Below, in pieces: positions 49,940-61,379 of a stretch of 64,000 nt of DNA. The translations under genes and the position numbers were made by a program. Every line of letters begins with the position of its first letter. Position 1 is the stretch's first letter. The notes beneath the pieces are model-generated. The model was not told the origin of the DNA, made no database searches, and saw only the letters and a list, made by a program, of their open reading frames with translations. This DNA is from Acestrorhynchus altus (lineage: Eukaryota; Chordata; Actinopteri; Characiformes; Acestrorhynchidae). The stretch lies in assembly GCA_034509495.1 (NCBI GenBank), contig CM067508.1, forward strand, positions 28,066,921-28,130,920. Reading direction: 5' to 3'.

Positions 49940-49953
49940 GTTTCCATAGTAAC
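49940..49953 (+). promoter_or_regulatory. RFX X-box at the lrriq1 promoter
   Basis: GTTTCCATAGTAAC fits the 14-base RFX palindrome (GTNNCC-AT-NNNAAC type) at both half-sites. It lies in a short CpG-rich stretch (cgcgacgcgggcgccggcc) about 40 bases before the first inferred transcript sequence. RFX factors with FOXJ1 drive motile-cilium genes, which fits lrriq1. Confidence 0.7.
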
Positions 49954-49964
49954 GCGACGCGGGC

Positions 49965-50030
49965 GCCGGCCAGGCTTCAGGATGAACGTGTTTAACGGAT
50001 GGATTGAGATGGATTAGTCTCAGTCTTCAG
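49965..50030 (+). other. lrriq1: Probable non-coding first exon of lrriq1, with a short upstream ORF
   Basis: The sequence after the X-box ends with a plausible donor, TCTTCAG then GTATAA, at 50030/50031. It has an ATG at 49982 that reads 11 codons to TAG at 50015-50017, so it is a small upstream ORF rather than the main start. The transcription start is inferred. Confidence 0.4.
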
Positions 50031-50064
50031 GTATAACTTATCTCTTCCCTGCTGTTTGTGCCCT

Positions 50065-50222
50065 TTAGCGGTTGTTTGCCACAGGGTGTTTTTCATCCCC
50101 ACCGAACGACTGACCTTAGCGGTTGTTTGCCACAGGGCAGCTTTTCAGCCCACTGAACACTGGCCTTTTAGCGGGGTTGTTTGCCACAGGCGTTTTTCAG
50201 CCCCACTGAACGACTGGCCTGT
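50065..50222 (+). repeat. Three-unit tandem repeat in lrriq1 intron 1
   Basis: Three head-to-tail units of about 50-55 bases, each containing AGCGGTTGTTTGCCACAGG (third unit AGCGGGGTTG...), TTTTTCA and GAACGACTGGCC variants. Confidence 0.85.
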
Positions 50223-50257
50223 TGGTAGTATTATTCTTCTTCTTTCTTTTCTTTCTT

Positions 50258-50364
<107 letters not shown>

Positions 50365-51116
50365 GTGACTAATTGTATTATTTTCAGGAAGAAATTGCAG
50401 CTATTAAGGCACAGAGTGTCTATATACATGTTCCATATAAATAAACCCCAGACTACACAGGATGTAATATGAGTCTGATGAAATCCTATTGTTAGTTACA
50501 TTCTGGAGAGAGCATTCAGTAACAGCATTATTTAAATAATGTGACACTCACTTATTTAGTGTGTTTATCTCTCAGAACCTGAGATTCATTTGCAGGCAAT
50601 CAGGGTTTCATAACCCAGGATCTCTAGCAGACCCAGACAGTGTTCCAACAGTGCAATTTCAGAATTATCCGGATGATGTTTGAGCATGTTTTTTCTCACA
50701 GGGTAATTTTAGCCTCACTGTACCTGTTGATATATATATTTATATAAAAGTGACAGGGTGAAAAGGTCACAGAGGTAGTACTGCTTTGTCCCTGCTCTCA
50801 GCTCCTCCTCTCCTCTGCTGCTTAGTGTGTATTAAAAAAATGAAGATCTCTCTTCTCACCAACAATGGCTTTACTTTCATTTATAAACTTCAGCCTTCTT
50901 ACTTAAGCCTGCTTGCATCAAAACATTACACCTTGTTCCCACAACATTCCACTGGTTTCCTCAGAATACCGAATTCGGTATGTACCTCCTATAAACTTCT
51001 AAGACCTTCATAATCTAGAGTGGAATGGGCTCCATAGGGACCAAATGTTATGTGATTTTTGGGAGTGAAAATGCTGAGTTTGATCAGTGTGAGTTCTAGC
51101 TTAGAAATGGAATCAG

Positions 51117-54100
51117 ATGCCAGCTGATCGAGCTATTGGGATGACGAGAGCGCTGGAAAAGCTGAGCCTAAACTCTGTCTGACTCTGATTCAGATGATAC
51201 AGAACCTGAAGAGGATTTCACTGAACCAAATGAAAAGGTGTGTTTCAAAAGCTTTGTTTTTTGCAGTATTGAACATTTGTAGCTATCTAGGCTTTTTTTA
51301 TTTTGTGTATGCTTTTTGATGTCTGTTGAATGAATGAATCGTTCATCAGAAGAAATCCTGCCACACCATTTTTTACTGACATTCACTAGAATTAAAGTGA
51401 AGAATCTGTTTAATTTTCAAAGGAAATAAGATCCAGCCTTATAAGAGCAGAGTTGTGAATAGTTCTGCACTGTAAAAACATTGTAAACCTGATGCAGACT
51501 TTTGTTAGAACTTTTCTCAAGAACAAATTTAAGATAATTTGTAGGAAGATATTATAATGAATTCTATTATAAGTCATCTAGTTCTTTAAGTGATTATTCT
51601 GTTCTCTTGTGACTGTTTTTCACACTGTTTCTCTGCATTTTTTTAACACACAGTTGGAGAATGACTTCCCTGAATCAGTGTTCACCTTTGAACAGCTGAT
51701 TCTTGAGAATCTTGATGAAAATGGTAGGGGAAATTGAGGACTGTGTTGCATAACTCCAGACTCTTTTTACAGCTGTTTAAAGTTGTTCTTATTTATGCTG
51801 CAGAGAGAACAAATAATGAGCCGTCTCACCAAAATCATTTTGATGATCTTCTAAATGAACTTGCCTGTAATCCCGAAGAGGACCCAATGAAGCTGAAGGA
51901 AAAGCTGGTGAGACTGACTGAAACCCCTCTGTCATTGCTGATGAAATAAGCTGTTCAGTAAATTTGAAAGGTCCTTAGATTTTAATCTTTTTAAATTACG
52001 TTGAATAAAAGTGAAACCAACCCTGAAATTTAGTTATGTAGCAGTGGCACATTGTTTAATTTTGATAAAATAGCGTAAATTAGGTATCTGTTTCATCAGG
52101 ATCATTTCTGTGAAATTGGAAGAGTGTGTAGCAGATCTTAATGAAGCTGATGGGAGCTCCTGGAGAATATTAAGAGTACACATGTGGATGGTAGTTCATG
52201 CCACAAATGCAAATGGGCTTGAGGTGAAGTGGACAACAATGCAGGTAATATTTTATTTAAACAAAAGCAAAAATAAACAAAATCAGTGATAATATGAAAC
52301 TAAACAACAACAGGCAAGAAACAAGACTTCTCCACAATTTGCGAGAGGCAACTACTCCATCAAAATAAATACTACTAATATAAATGAACAAATATTATTA
52401 AAAGGAAAAGTCACTAATGCAACGTAAGTTATAATAATGTACCAAAATATAAAAATTAAGTTGTCCTTCACATTGGTCTCCCTTATCATTTTTTGCTGAT
52501 CTGGAAAAGTATGAATTTGGACTTAAAAACTCTGATCCAATCTGGTGTGACTTGAAATTCATTATAACACTAATTAGAATTAATGATGTTAAGTATATAC
52601 AGAGCATTCAGAGAGTATTCAGGAAGTTCTGCTGCACTGGCATCCATCATCTGTAAATGGAAGAAGTTTGGAACCACCAGGACTCTTCATAGAGCTGATA
52701 ACCTGTCCAAACTGAGTGATCGTGTTAGGAGGGCCTTAGTCAGTGGTTAGACAGAAACTACTCATCAGTAAAAGGCGCATTACAGCCTCTTTAACAAAAA
52801 AGATTGTTTTTTTTGGACTGAATGCCAAGTACTATATCTGGAGGAAACCATCTATCCAAAAAACTGCTCATCACCTAGCCCAGGGGTCGGCAACCCTCGG
52901 CTCCGGAGCCGTGTGTGGCTCTTTAATCCTTATACTGTGGCTCTGTGTGGCTTAGGAAAATGCATTATAAGTATTTAATTGAAATGTATTTTGTTGCATT
53001 AATTCTTTTTTTCGATTTTTCATTCGAAATTTCATTCTAAATTGGAAGATTATTGTGATCTAAAATTTTCTGTCGCTCAAAAGAAGCGTCAGACTTGTGG
53101 AAGCCAAAACCCGGCAGGTGTAAATCAACCTGATCTGGACCCGGATCTGAATCTGAAACCAGAGCTGGATCTGGATCTGGATCTGACTGACATAGCTGAC
53201 AAAGGCATGTGGGTGTCCAAATTCAAACACTTGACAGAGGATCTTGAAGATGTTGCCCGTCAGAAGGCCACTCTTGTTCAGAATCAAAAATGGAGTGATA
53301 TTGAGAACCTTCCAGGAAAAACTTCCGTGTTTGAAACATGGAATGTCATCCCCGTCACCTATATTAACATGAAGAAATATGCATTTGAAGTCCTGTCGAT
53401 CTTCAGATCCACATCTACTGTATGTGTGAGCAGCTATTCTCCACCATGAACTACATTAAAAACAAACACTGCTCACAGCTTACAGTCCTGCAAAGGTGAA
53501 AGTGACTTCATACACCCCCGATCTGCAGACGATCTGCGCAGAGCTTCATGAAGCTTCAGCTCAAAGAAATACTTATTCAGATATTTTGCAAATATTTATT
53601 TTTATATATAATTTTATATATAATATTTGTTTTTATATATAAATTTGCAAAGATTTGAACAAACTTTTCTCAATTTGTCATTGTGGGGTACTGTGTGTAG
53701 AATTTTGAAGAAAAATGAATTGATTCCATCTTAGAATAAGGCTGTAAAATAACAAAATGTGCAAAAAGTGAAGTTCTGTGAATACTTTCCAGATGCACTG
53801 TATCATATAGAATATAATGTAACTAGAATGTAACATTGGAGGTCACCACTGTGAAAGATTCAGCTATTTTAGCCATTGAAGGATTTTAACAACATGTGAA
53901 TATGAGGATTTATGTTGATTTCAGAGACTGAATGTGATGCATACAGACAGACTAGGAATCAACTCATTTATGAGTGTAGAGCGATGCAGGAGAGGCTGAC
54001 GAAAGAGGAAGAGCAGAGATTAGCAGAGCAGGAGGCTGAGAGGGAGCACCATCTGAACTCAGTGAGAGAAGAAGAGGAGAGGAAGAAGCACAGACTTGAA

Positions 54101-57100
54101 CAGTTTGAGGAGGAGCTGAGAAAGTTGGATGGAATGAGTTCAGTAAGTTTATCTATAAAAATCTAAATCAGTTTGAAACTTCCGCATGATAGTGACAGAA
54201 AATCACAAAATCTTTTTACAGTGTGTTCATCTTGAAGAGGATGGAGATGGTCACATAAAACATCTTCAACTTGAAGCGGTCAAACAGCAGGTGATTTTAA
54301 TAGTACATTTCTAGTAGATTTGAACATTTCATTATGCTAATTTGTAAATCATCTGGCTCAGGAGTTGATCAAGAGATTGGAGAAGCAGTTGGAGGAGGAG
54401 AAACGGGCATTTGAGGAGGCACAGCAGGAGGAGAGGAGAAGAACTGAAGAAAGTCACTGTGGAGCAGCTATCAAACTTCAGGCAGCTTTTAGGGGGGCAC
54501 TGGTGCGTCGATGGAGCAAAAATGAGCTGAAGAAGCAGAGAGAAGAAGAAAGGAGGAGGCAGGAGGAGAGGGAAGAGATGGAAAGGAGGAGAGAGAGAGA
54601 AGAAAGTATGAAGAAGGAGTGGGAGGAGAAGAGAAGGAAAGTGGTGGAGGAGGAGCAGCATCAGAAGGAGGAAATGGAGAGGAGAAGAGCTGAGTATGAG
54701 AGAGCCAAGGAACAAGAGCGTCATCGCCTGGAGAAAGAACGTAAGCTTGAGGAACAGAAAAGACAAGAGGAAGATGCAAAAAGGATAGAGAGGAAGAGGA
54801 AGGAAGACGAGGAGAGGATAGTGGAGGAAAAGAGAAGGATTGATGAGGAGAGGAAAAGAAAGGAGAAAGAAGAGAATAAGACAGAAGAATACAAAGAGAT
54901 GCAGAAAGAATTGAAAACATTAAATGAAGAGGGGAGCAAAAGAGAGGAGAGAAAAGGGACGCAGATAAATGAAAAGGGAGATGTAGAGGAGATGGAGGAC
55001 AGAGGAATTAGAATGGAAGAAAGTAGGACAAGAATTGAGAAGGAAAGTGTAGGGGACAATACAAGAAGGAGGGTGGTGGAAGAAAAGAAAAATAATGAAA
55101 AAGAACTTGAACTACAAGAAGGAAACCAAACAAAACTAGAGGAAAATAATACCAGTGGAGAAGAAGAGAACATGATAAAGTTAAAAGAGGATAAGAATGG
55201 ACAGGAAATGGAAGGGAGAATCAGTAGAGCTAGAGAACAAAACAGAACTGTTACTAAGGAAGATTGCAAAGAACATCCAAAGACTGACAAAAATGAAATG
55301 AACAATACAGAAAACGCATGTAAAGACGAAATAACTGTTGCACTTATCCCTCAACCCTCTCCTTCTCAGTCAGGTAAGACCCTAAATAGTACCTTACCTA
55401 GCCCTCAGCCCAGCACCAATCAACATCAAGACCAGCATTACCATTGCGTCAGTTCAACAGACCACACTGCCCCCCTCCAGACCATCACTTTCACAGTAGC
55501 AGCTGGTTTGTCCAGAGGGCAGGATGAATTTGATGGTGAGAAACATGAAATGGGCAGTAGAGGGCGCCAGAGTGCCCCTGCAGATTCAAAAGAGAACTGT
55601 CCCCAAGACTCAAGCTCCATATGTCTGCCTGACAGTATAGAGCAGAAAAGACTGGCCTGGATAATGAAATGCACTCCCTGGGCAAAACTCTCCATGCAGA
55701 ACAAGAGGAAAAAGGTCACAGCCCCACAGAGGAAGAGGGTGGTTAGGAGAGCTTCAATGCCCGGCCTTCCACCTTTATCTGTAGACACTATCCTAAAGTC
55801 TGGGTCCTGGAGCACTCTCACACAGGTAGGACCAAAAGGTCTAACACAAACAGTATTCCTATACTGACATGTCAAAAGTCATAGCAGCATGTAGATTGAA
55901 GAATTACCTTAGGGAACGGCTTGGAAACACCCCTACCTGTATAAGTTGTGAGGTTTTATCATGTGAGCATGGTTGAACTCTGATCAGTTCTACCAATGCA
56001 TGATAGTTGGGGACAGATGGGACATTTCTGGGGGTTATGTGAGGATTTAAAATTCCTCAGTCCATAGTGTCTTGTGTTTTGGAAATCTTAGAAGGCGACT
56101 CTGGTCGAAATCAGATCCACATTCAGTGCAGGAAGCCCAATTGCATATCCCGCAGCTCACTGCAGCATTCTTTAATTCTTTAACAACACCTCAACTGGAC
56201 CTGGACACCTCTGGGTTGATAGTTGGACCCTTATAGCCTGGCAACATGTGGCGTGGTCTGATGAGTCACAATACCAATAGTTTTGGACTGATAGTAGGGA
56301 TCACAGACCCTGTGAATTCATGGACCCCAGGTATCACCAAGGCACTCTGCAGGCAGGTGCTGGTTCCGTACTGTGTATTTGGGTGTATTCTCATGGCATG
56401 GGATGGATCCACTGCTTGGCCTAAATACTATGTTTCACTGCATAGGGAGGATTTGTAGCCAAATGGACTTCATGTACCCACGCAATGATGGGAAATTCCA
56501 ACAGGATAACTCACCATGCCATCAAATGTCCAGAACTGGGTCTGTGACCTAAGTACACTTGTGACACTGCAGATTAAGGAATGTTAGATGCATACAAAAC
56601 TTTGAATGTCCCATCCATCTGACTTCCATTAGTCACGTCATCGTGCTATGAGCACTGGTCAGTGTTCACCCTCACTAGATAACACCTCGGAAATAACTAA
56701 TTTACTTACTTCTATCACATGACTTTGTGTAGTTATGTCAGTGTAGTTATGAGTGACCATTGTCCATTTGTATTATATAATTAGTACAAAGTTAACTCAG
56801 TTCTCCCCATAAGTGTTATATTATTTGAAGGTTCTTTAAACTGTATAAACCTTCCTAGTCAAACGGGGTCCTTTCACAGACTCTAAAAGCCCAGCATTTA
56901 CTTTACTTTGTTTGCTGAATGTCACAATGTGCTTTACAATGAATACTAACATCAGGTGACCACAGTAACTCTTGAAGACTTGCCTGGCTTCAGTCTCTCA
57001 ACTCTATCTGAGTGTACAAGTCTGCAGTCCCTGACCCTCCGGAGATGTGGACTTCAGGCCCTTGAATCTCTTACCAACTGTAGTGGACTGAGGCACATTG

Positions 57101-60092
57101 ATGTACAGGTATGTCCTTGTCTCTTTCATGGACAGTTTTGTATATTTGATTTCTACGTATAGTACAAGCCTCTTATGTCTTCCTTCTTATATTCAGGAAA
57201 ACACTATCAAATACATTAACCTTTGGAATCTAGACAGACTTGAGGTCCTCCTGTTGGGCCAAAACCAGCTCACGAGTATCCATGGCCTGGATTGTGCTGC
57301 TAACCTCAGCGTCCTTCAACTCTCCCATAATAACATCTCCCGCATTGGTGAGTGGCTTACTATGTCTGACTGTTCTGGTTATATGAATGCATGTGCAAAG
57401 TTTTTCCAAGTTTTCAAGGTCTGGAGATGCTGCTTCATTGTTAACCACTGAGAACGTCTCATGGCCCTATCTAGGTGGATCAGAAGCACTTGAAACTAAA
57501 CTCTGTTGGAAAGTTTATCTCCAGTTGGAGGTTCTGAGAACTAGATCTAAAGACTGAAACCTGATGCCAGTGCTAATGGTTATGTCCACTTGAGGGCAGT
57601 ATTGACTAGTTGTGGCAGGTTTCTTTGTACCTACTCTCTCCCTGACTTACAATATGTATTCAAATGTGAGCCATTTGCCTCAAATGTGTTTCTGTATATG
57701 TGAAGAGCCATGAATAAATATTTCATAAAGAGGAGGTTAAATGTCCTTAAAGAGTATTTATTCTCAGTAGTTGTGATGAAACCCTCCCTTAGCCGAGTCT
57801 TGGGATTAGGTTATCCTTCATCTGATATTAGATTTCTTATTGCTGTCCTTTTATGATCCTCACATACTTTCACACTTCATTTCTGCATCTTCATATGAAT
57901 AATATCTTTCTCCTTCAGGTGGTTTGGGATCTCTGAAAAGGCTTCAGCGGCTGTCAGTCGATCATAACCAGCTGATCAGCATGAGAGGACTCAGCGATGC
58001 ATTTACACTGCTGTATCTGGATTGTTCATATAACCATCTGAGCCACGTGGAAGGCCTAGAGCAATGCGCACTCCTCAATACACTGGATCTGAGAGGAAAC
58101 AGTCTGTCTGAGGTAAACCATAAACAACCTCTATGTTGAGTTAATCCATACCAAAACAATGAGACTGAGGCAAGGCATACCTAAACATTACAACCACAGA
58201 ATAAAAATGACAACGGTGAGGTCATTCTGGTGAAATGTTAGTAGTGAGTAATGTCTAGTGACTTCTCATGATCACGATTTCTCTGTTAACTCATGTAGGG
58301 TTTCATCATACTGTTCTGTGTCTTGGATATGGGTGTAATGGAATGAGCAACCACATCAGTGAGCTTGGCTTTTCTGAGATTTTTCACCCACTCTACGATT
58401 TAAGAAACTTGACAGCGATCAGAATGGTAATGCTTTGGCCATCCAGAAAGACGATGATGACGATGATGACAGGAATTGTTTACATCATATTCACATTGAA
58501 AGCGACTCTTCCATTAGGGTCACATTATCATCTGCCGTCACTTAAATTCAATTTCCACTGCCAGTCAGTCCTGGTGCGCAAGCATGTGCTGTTAAGGTTT
58601 CATATTCAGGGTGAGGTTTGTGTTCCCCAGCTCCTGGGACATTTAATGGCTGACATGGGCCGGTTGGTATTTTGGTAGTTTGGTTATGCAGTTACTTAGA
58701 TTGTGTTTGTTTCTTTTTTGTCTTGGGCCTAGATTCCCGCACTAAAGAATCACGTGTTGCTAAGGGAGCTGTATCTGGATGATAATATCATCTCCTCCCT
58801 GCACAGCCTGGACTCCTGCTGGCTGCCTCTGTTGCGCTGTCTTTCTGTGGCCCAGAACAAGTGAGTGTCCTATGCTTGTGAACTAAATGGTGTGTAATAT
58901 CATTGTATTGTCACAATGGTTGTAAATTATCTCATTTATATCCTTTTTCTTTTTCTTCCAATATTCAATCATATTTTTCCTCCAGATTTGTCACATAATT
59001 AATACAACAATTATTTGAGATAACAACTGTCCAGCTCCAAATTGTTGGTCTGATTGTGTGATTGCGTGATTGGTTTTTCCACATAGTAACAAATTTGTAC
59101 AGATTTTTCTCATATGAATGAATGGGTTGCACAGGTTTGTGCATCATTATGTCATATTTTACATTTACTTACTAAAAACATCCAACTGCTTAGTAGCACC
59201 ATAGCAACCGCATTGCAACACCAAAGCAGCCACTGGGGCTACCAGAGCAACAACTTTTCAACACCGTAGCAACCACCTAAAAACACATAGCAACACCATA
59301 ATAAGCACCTGGAAGTGGGAACCGCTTAAGGTGTATAACCGTTTCACACTTTGCTTGGGAAATAAAAGCACTTTTCTAGTTTCCAAATTGTAACCTTGAC
59401 TTGATTGGACATTAAATTATGAAGACACATTCTGTTTCATTCAGAATTCAAAATGAATGATGGGTATGTTGTCTTTCTTCCTCAGTGTCACTCAGCTTCC
59501 ACTGTTAGATGACTTGCTTTCACTGAAGACTCTAAATGTTAGTCACAACTGTCTCTCAGGTAGGATAATAAGGAATAAGTTACTGATATTGAAGAGTTCA
59601 ACTGCTGGATAGTCTACTTCCAGCAGTTTTAATGCTAAATAAATAAGGCCATATGAGTGTTTTAGATTAAATACACTGGGAGTAATTCTTTCTCACTGTC
59701 AGTATAATTTAGCACTGGATTATAATCTTACCTGTATTATCCTCTACCCATTTTTCATTTTTATTTTCTTAGACTGAAAGTAATTATGTTTTTACCTTCA
59801 TTTTTGTGTAGGGTAGTCTTTAATCAAATCATGTGACCTGAGAACAATGCTGTTTTTGCTGTAAAAGAATAGCAAATGTTTTACACTGGCCCTCAACAGT
59901 ATATGGATTAGATTTATTTCCATAACTGGATATAGTAACAGTGTTTGTCCCTGTAAAGGAGAATACATACAATTGTTTGCTGTTCTACCTCCTTTCAGAG
60001 CTGAAGAACATTTGTCTGAGTCTTCAGGGATGCACTCATCTCCAGGAACTCAACTTGAGTGACAACCCTGTACTGCAAGAGAAAAACTGGAG
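51117..60092 (+). CDS. lrriq1: Leucine-rich repeats and IQ motif containing 1 (5' and central exons)
   Basis: Large cilium-associated protein; molecular role poorly known. Supported exons: 51654-51723, 51804-51907, 53925 (or 53927)-54142, 54222-54290, 54362-55825, 56956-57108, 57197-57347, 57919-58112, 58733-58860, 59486-59559, 59999-60092. From 53927 on, all phases agree. The first coding exon (about 51117-51237) holds ALEKLSLNS and then, in another frame, SDSDSDDTEPEEDF. Both match the human N-terminus (DKLSISS, QSDDSDTDS) but need a one-base shift to join. A further open segment at 52100-52244 could be an exon, but its phase does not fit. Order of domains: acidic N-terminus, long E/K/R coiled coil with one IQ motif (IKLQAAFRGALVRRW), conserved block EQKRLAWIMKCTPWAK, then leucine-rich repeats (LEVLLLGQNQLTSIHGLD, LRELYLDDNIISSL, LQELNLSDNPVLQE). 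It stops mid-codon after NW(R); the rest lies right of 64000. Confidence 0.92.
52597..53804. mobile_element. Tc1-like element carrying a nested hAT fragment (lrriq1 intron)
   Basis: The left end TATACAGAGCATTCAGAGAG (then TATTCAGGAAG) and the right end, reversed, TACAGTGCATCTGGAAAG (then TATTCACAGAA) are related terminal repeats. Transposase relics on the plus strand: KWKKFGTTRTLHRADNLSKL near 52660-52720 and a piece at 52743-52955 (LNAKYYIWRKPS, TAHHL). The reading is then broken by the hAT insertion at about 52880. Confidence 0.75.
52880..53575 (+). mobile_element. hAT transposon fragment with transposase C-terminal part
   Basis: Begins CAGGGGTCGGCAACCCTCGG, then 'ctccggagccgtgtgtggct', a characteristic hAT terminus. 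An open frame at 53042-53449 encodes KGMWVSKFKHLTEDLEDVAR, NQKWSDIENL and FETWNVIPVTYINMKKYAF, then after a frame break the hAT dimerisation region continues (MNYIKNKHCSQL). It is internally deleted: the zinc finger and most of the catalytic core are absent. Confidence 0.75.
54362..55825 (+). CDS. lrriq1: lrriq1 long coiled-coil / IQ exon
   Basis: 488 codons, phase 0 at both ends. Residues about 1-200 of the exon are almost pure E/K/R/Q heptad-like sequence. The IQ motif LQAAFRGALVRRW lies near residue 40, the expected calmodulin-type site. A serine/proline-rich low-conservation part follows (QPSPSQSGKTLNSTLPSPQP), and the exon ends with the conserved SIEQKRLAWIMKCTPWAKLS block before the first leucine-rich repeat exon. 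The plus strand of this exon is strongly purine-rich, which creates long S/L/F-rich open frames on the minus strand that are not genes. Confidence 0.93.
56085..56660 (+). mobile_element. Degenerate Tc1-like transposase remnant (lrriq1 intron)
   Basis: Broken plus-strand reading shows Tc1-like text: 'gcaacatgtggcgtggtctg' then 'atgagtcacaatacc' (W-S-D-E-S-x-Y region), followed by 'aattccaacaggataactca' then 'ccatgcc' (F-Q-Q-D-N-S-P-C region). No intact frame. Confidence 0.55.
56956..60092 (+). CDS. lrriq1: lrriq1 leucine-rich repeat exons
   Basis: Seven exons that together carry about nine leucine-rich repeats of the SDS22-like type: L-x-x-L-x-L-x-x-N/C-x-L spacing is seen in LQSLTLRRCGLQAL, LSVLQLSHNNISRI, LQRLSVDHNQLISM, LLYLDCSYNHLSHV, LNTLDLRGNSL, LRELYLDDNIISSL, LKTLNVSHNCLSEL and LQELNLSDNPVLQE. 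Such repeats mediate protein binding in axonemal and other cytoskeletal complexes. Donors and acceptors are canonical (for example CAG/GTGACC at 56955, CAG/GTATGT at 57108, AACAA/GTGAGT at 58860). The next expected exon, completing the capping repeat, was not found before 64000. Confidence 0.93.
59190..59305. repeat. CACCATAGCAACCAC-type tandem repeat
   Basis: Irregular repeats of about 20 bases: agtagcaccatagcaaccgc, aacaccgtagcaaccaccta, acacatagcaacaccataat. This is a widespread degenerate fish minisatellite-like repeat in an lrriq1 intron. Units resemble RFX half-sites but are not spaced as X-boxes. Confidence 0.6.
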
Positions 60093-61379
60093 GTAAGACA
60101 GGGCCTGTATTCAGGGATTCAGATGCCCTTGAAAAACAAATTCACAGTAAAACTGTTCATATATGCTCAGCACCAGACTTCCTTCAGCATTATGTTCTGT
60201 TGCTGAGGAGGGGAAGGAGGAAGAGGGTGGGTGGTGATCAGAGGGCTCTGCCTCCTTAGTGAATGAGATGAGATGCAGTATTTCTTGTTTTGATGGAATG
60301 GTTTGTCTTGGACTGGGCAGACACGGTCATGTGTACATTACAGTGAAAGCCACCAGCGTTTCATGCTTGTCCCAGAGTGTTAGGTTAATGTGAATGGAGA
60401 CATTGCTTGAGATTTTTCAGGCACAGAACACAGAATAAACATTCCATTTTAACACAGAGTATCCGGCCCGAGCCACTGGGCTGGACTGAGGATCTGTGTC
60501 CACTATTGGATTACCTAGTGACATCTCTTCACACGTGGACTTAAGTGCTCGTAATTCTGAAAATATTTACTCAGCACTGGAAGTGATTTGGTTGATCAAA
60601 CTGAGAAGAAAGCTGGACAATAGTAACTTTACTTTGACGCCTTTAGAATGAGTGGATTCTTGTTCTCTGTTTTCATCACTGAATTGTGATAATTGAGGAC
60701 TCTGATATACTATTGTCATAATTTATCCTGAAACATTTAAAGCAACAGTATGTAGTGTTATGTAACCTGAAAATAACATTTTTTTCATCACATTGATGAA
60801 CCACTGAGTACAATAAGCATCTCTGCCATTGCCATTCTGGGCCTGAACTGCACTATGGTACTTTGGTGGAGCTGCATCATGCCGCTTTAATTCTTAAAGG
60901 GTATTTCCATCCACAACACCAGCAGGTGCACTGCCTGTTCAACACATTTGAAAAATGCAAATTACAGGAGTGTGAAAACAGGGCTTAGTAAGTAGTGGGC
61001 AATGAACAGAAATGAGCCAGTCAGAGGCTTTTCTGCTTTGTATGTGACCATGGCCACCAGTGGGTGAATAAACATCTGGAAGGTTTCTATTGCTATGTAA
61101 TAGAGGGAAAAATGCAGTCATCAACTGAGTTGGAGTTGCAGACATATATGTTGCTGATGTTTCAATCTGTCACTGACTGTGAGCCAAGGTTGAAGTGACC
61201 AAGTTAAAAAATGCCACAACATCGGCAGCTCTTTTTGTCTAATTTGTCTAATAGGAATCAAATTGGACTGCACATGTGCAATGGTAATCTATAGTGGTGA
61301 GTCCAGCTTTTGTCTTGATGTAGAACACCAATGAATGCTTGTTTGGAGGCGCCATAGTGAGTGCCATGATCAATGGTCT

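Noticed and set aside
54332..55305. Long minus-strand open frames (144, 143 and 194 codons) rich in Ser/Leu/Phe
   Set aside because: They are the complement of the purine-rich lrriq1 coiled-coil exon. Low complexity, no domain, and the plus-strand exon is well supported.
59190..59305. Cluster of RFX-like half-sites (CATAGCAAC)
   Set aside because: They are units of a common tandem repeat and lack the paired, two-base-spaced arrangement seen at 49940.
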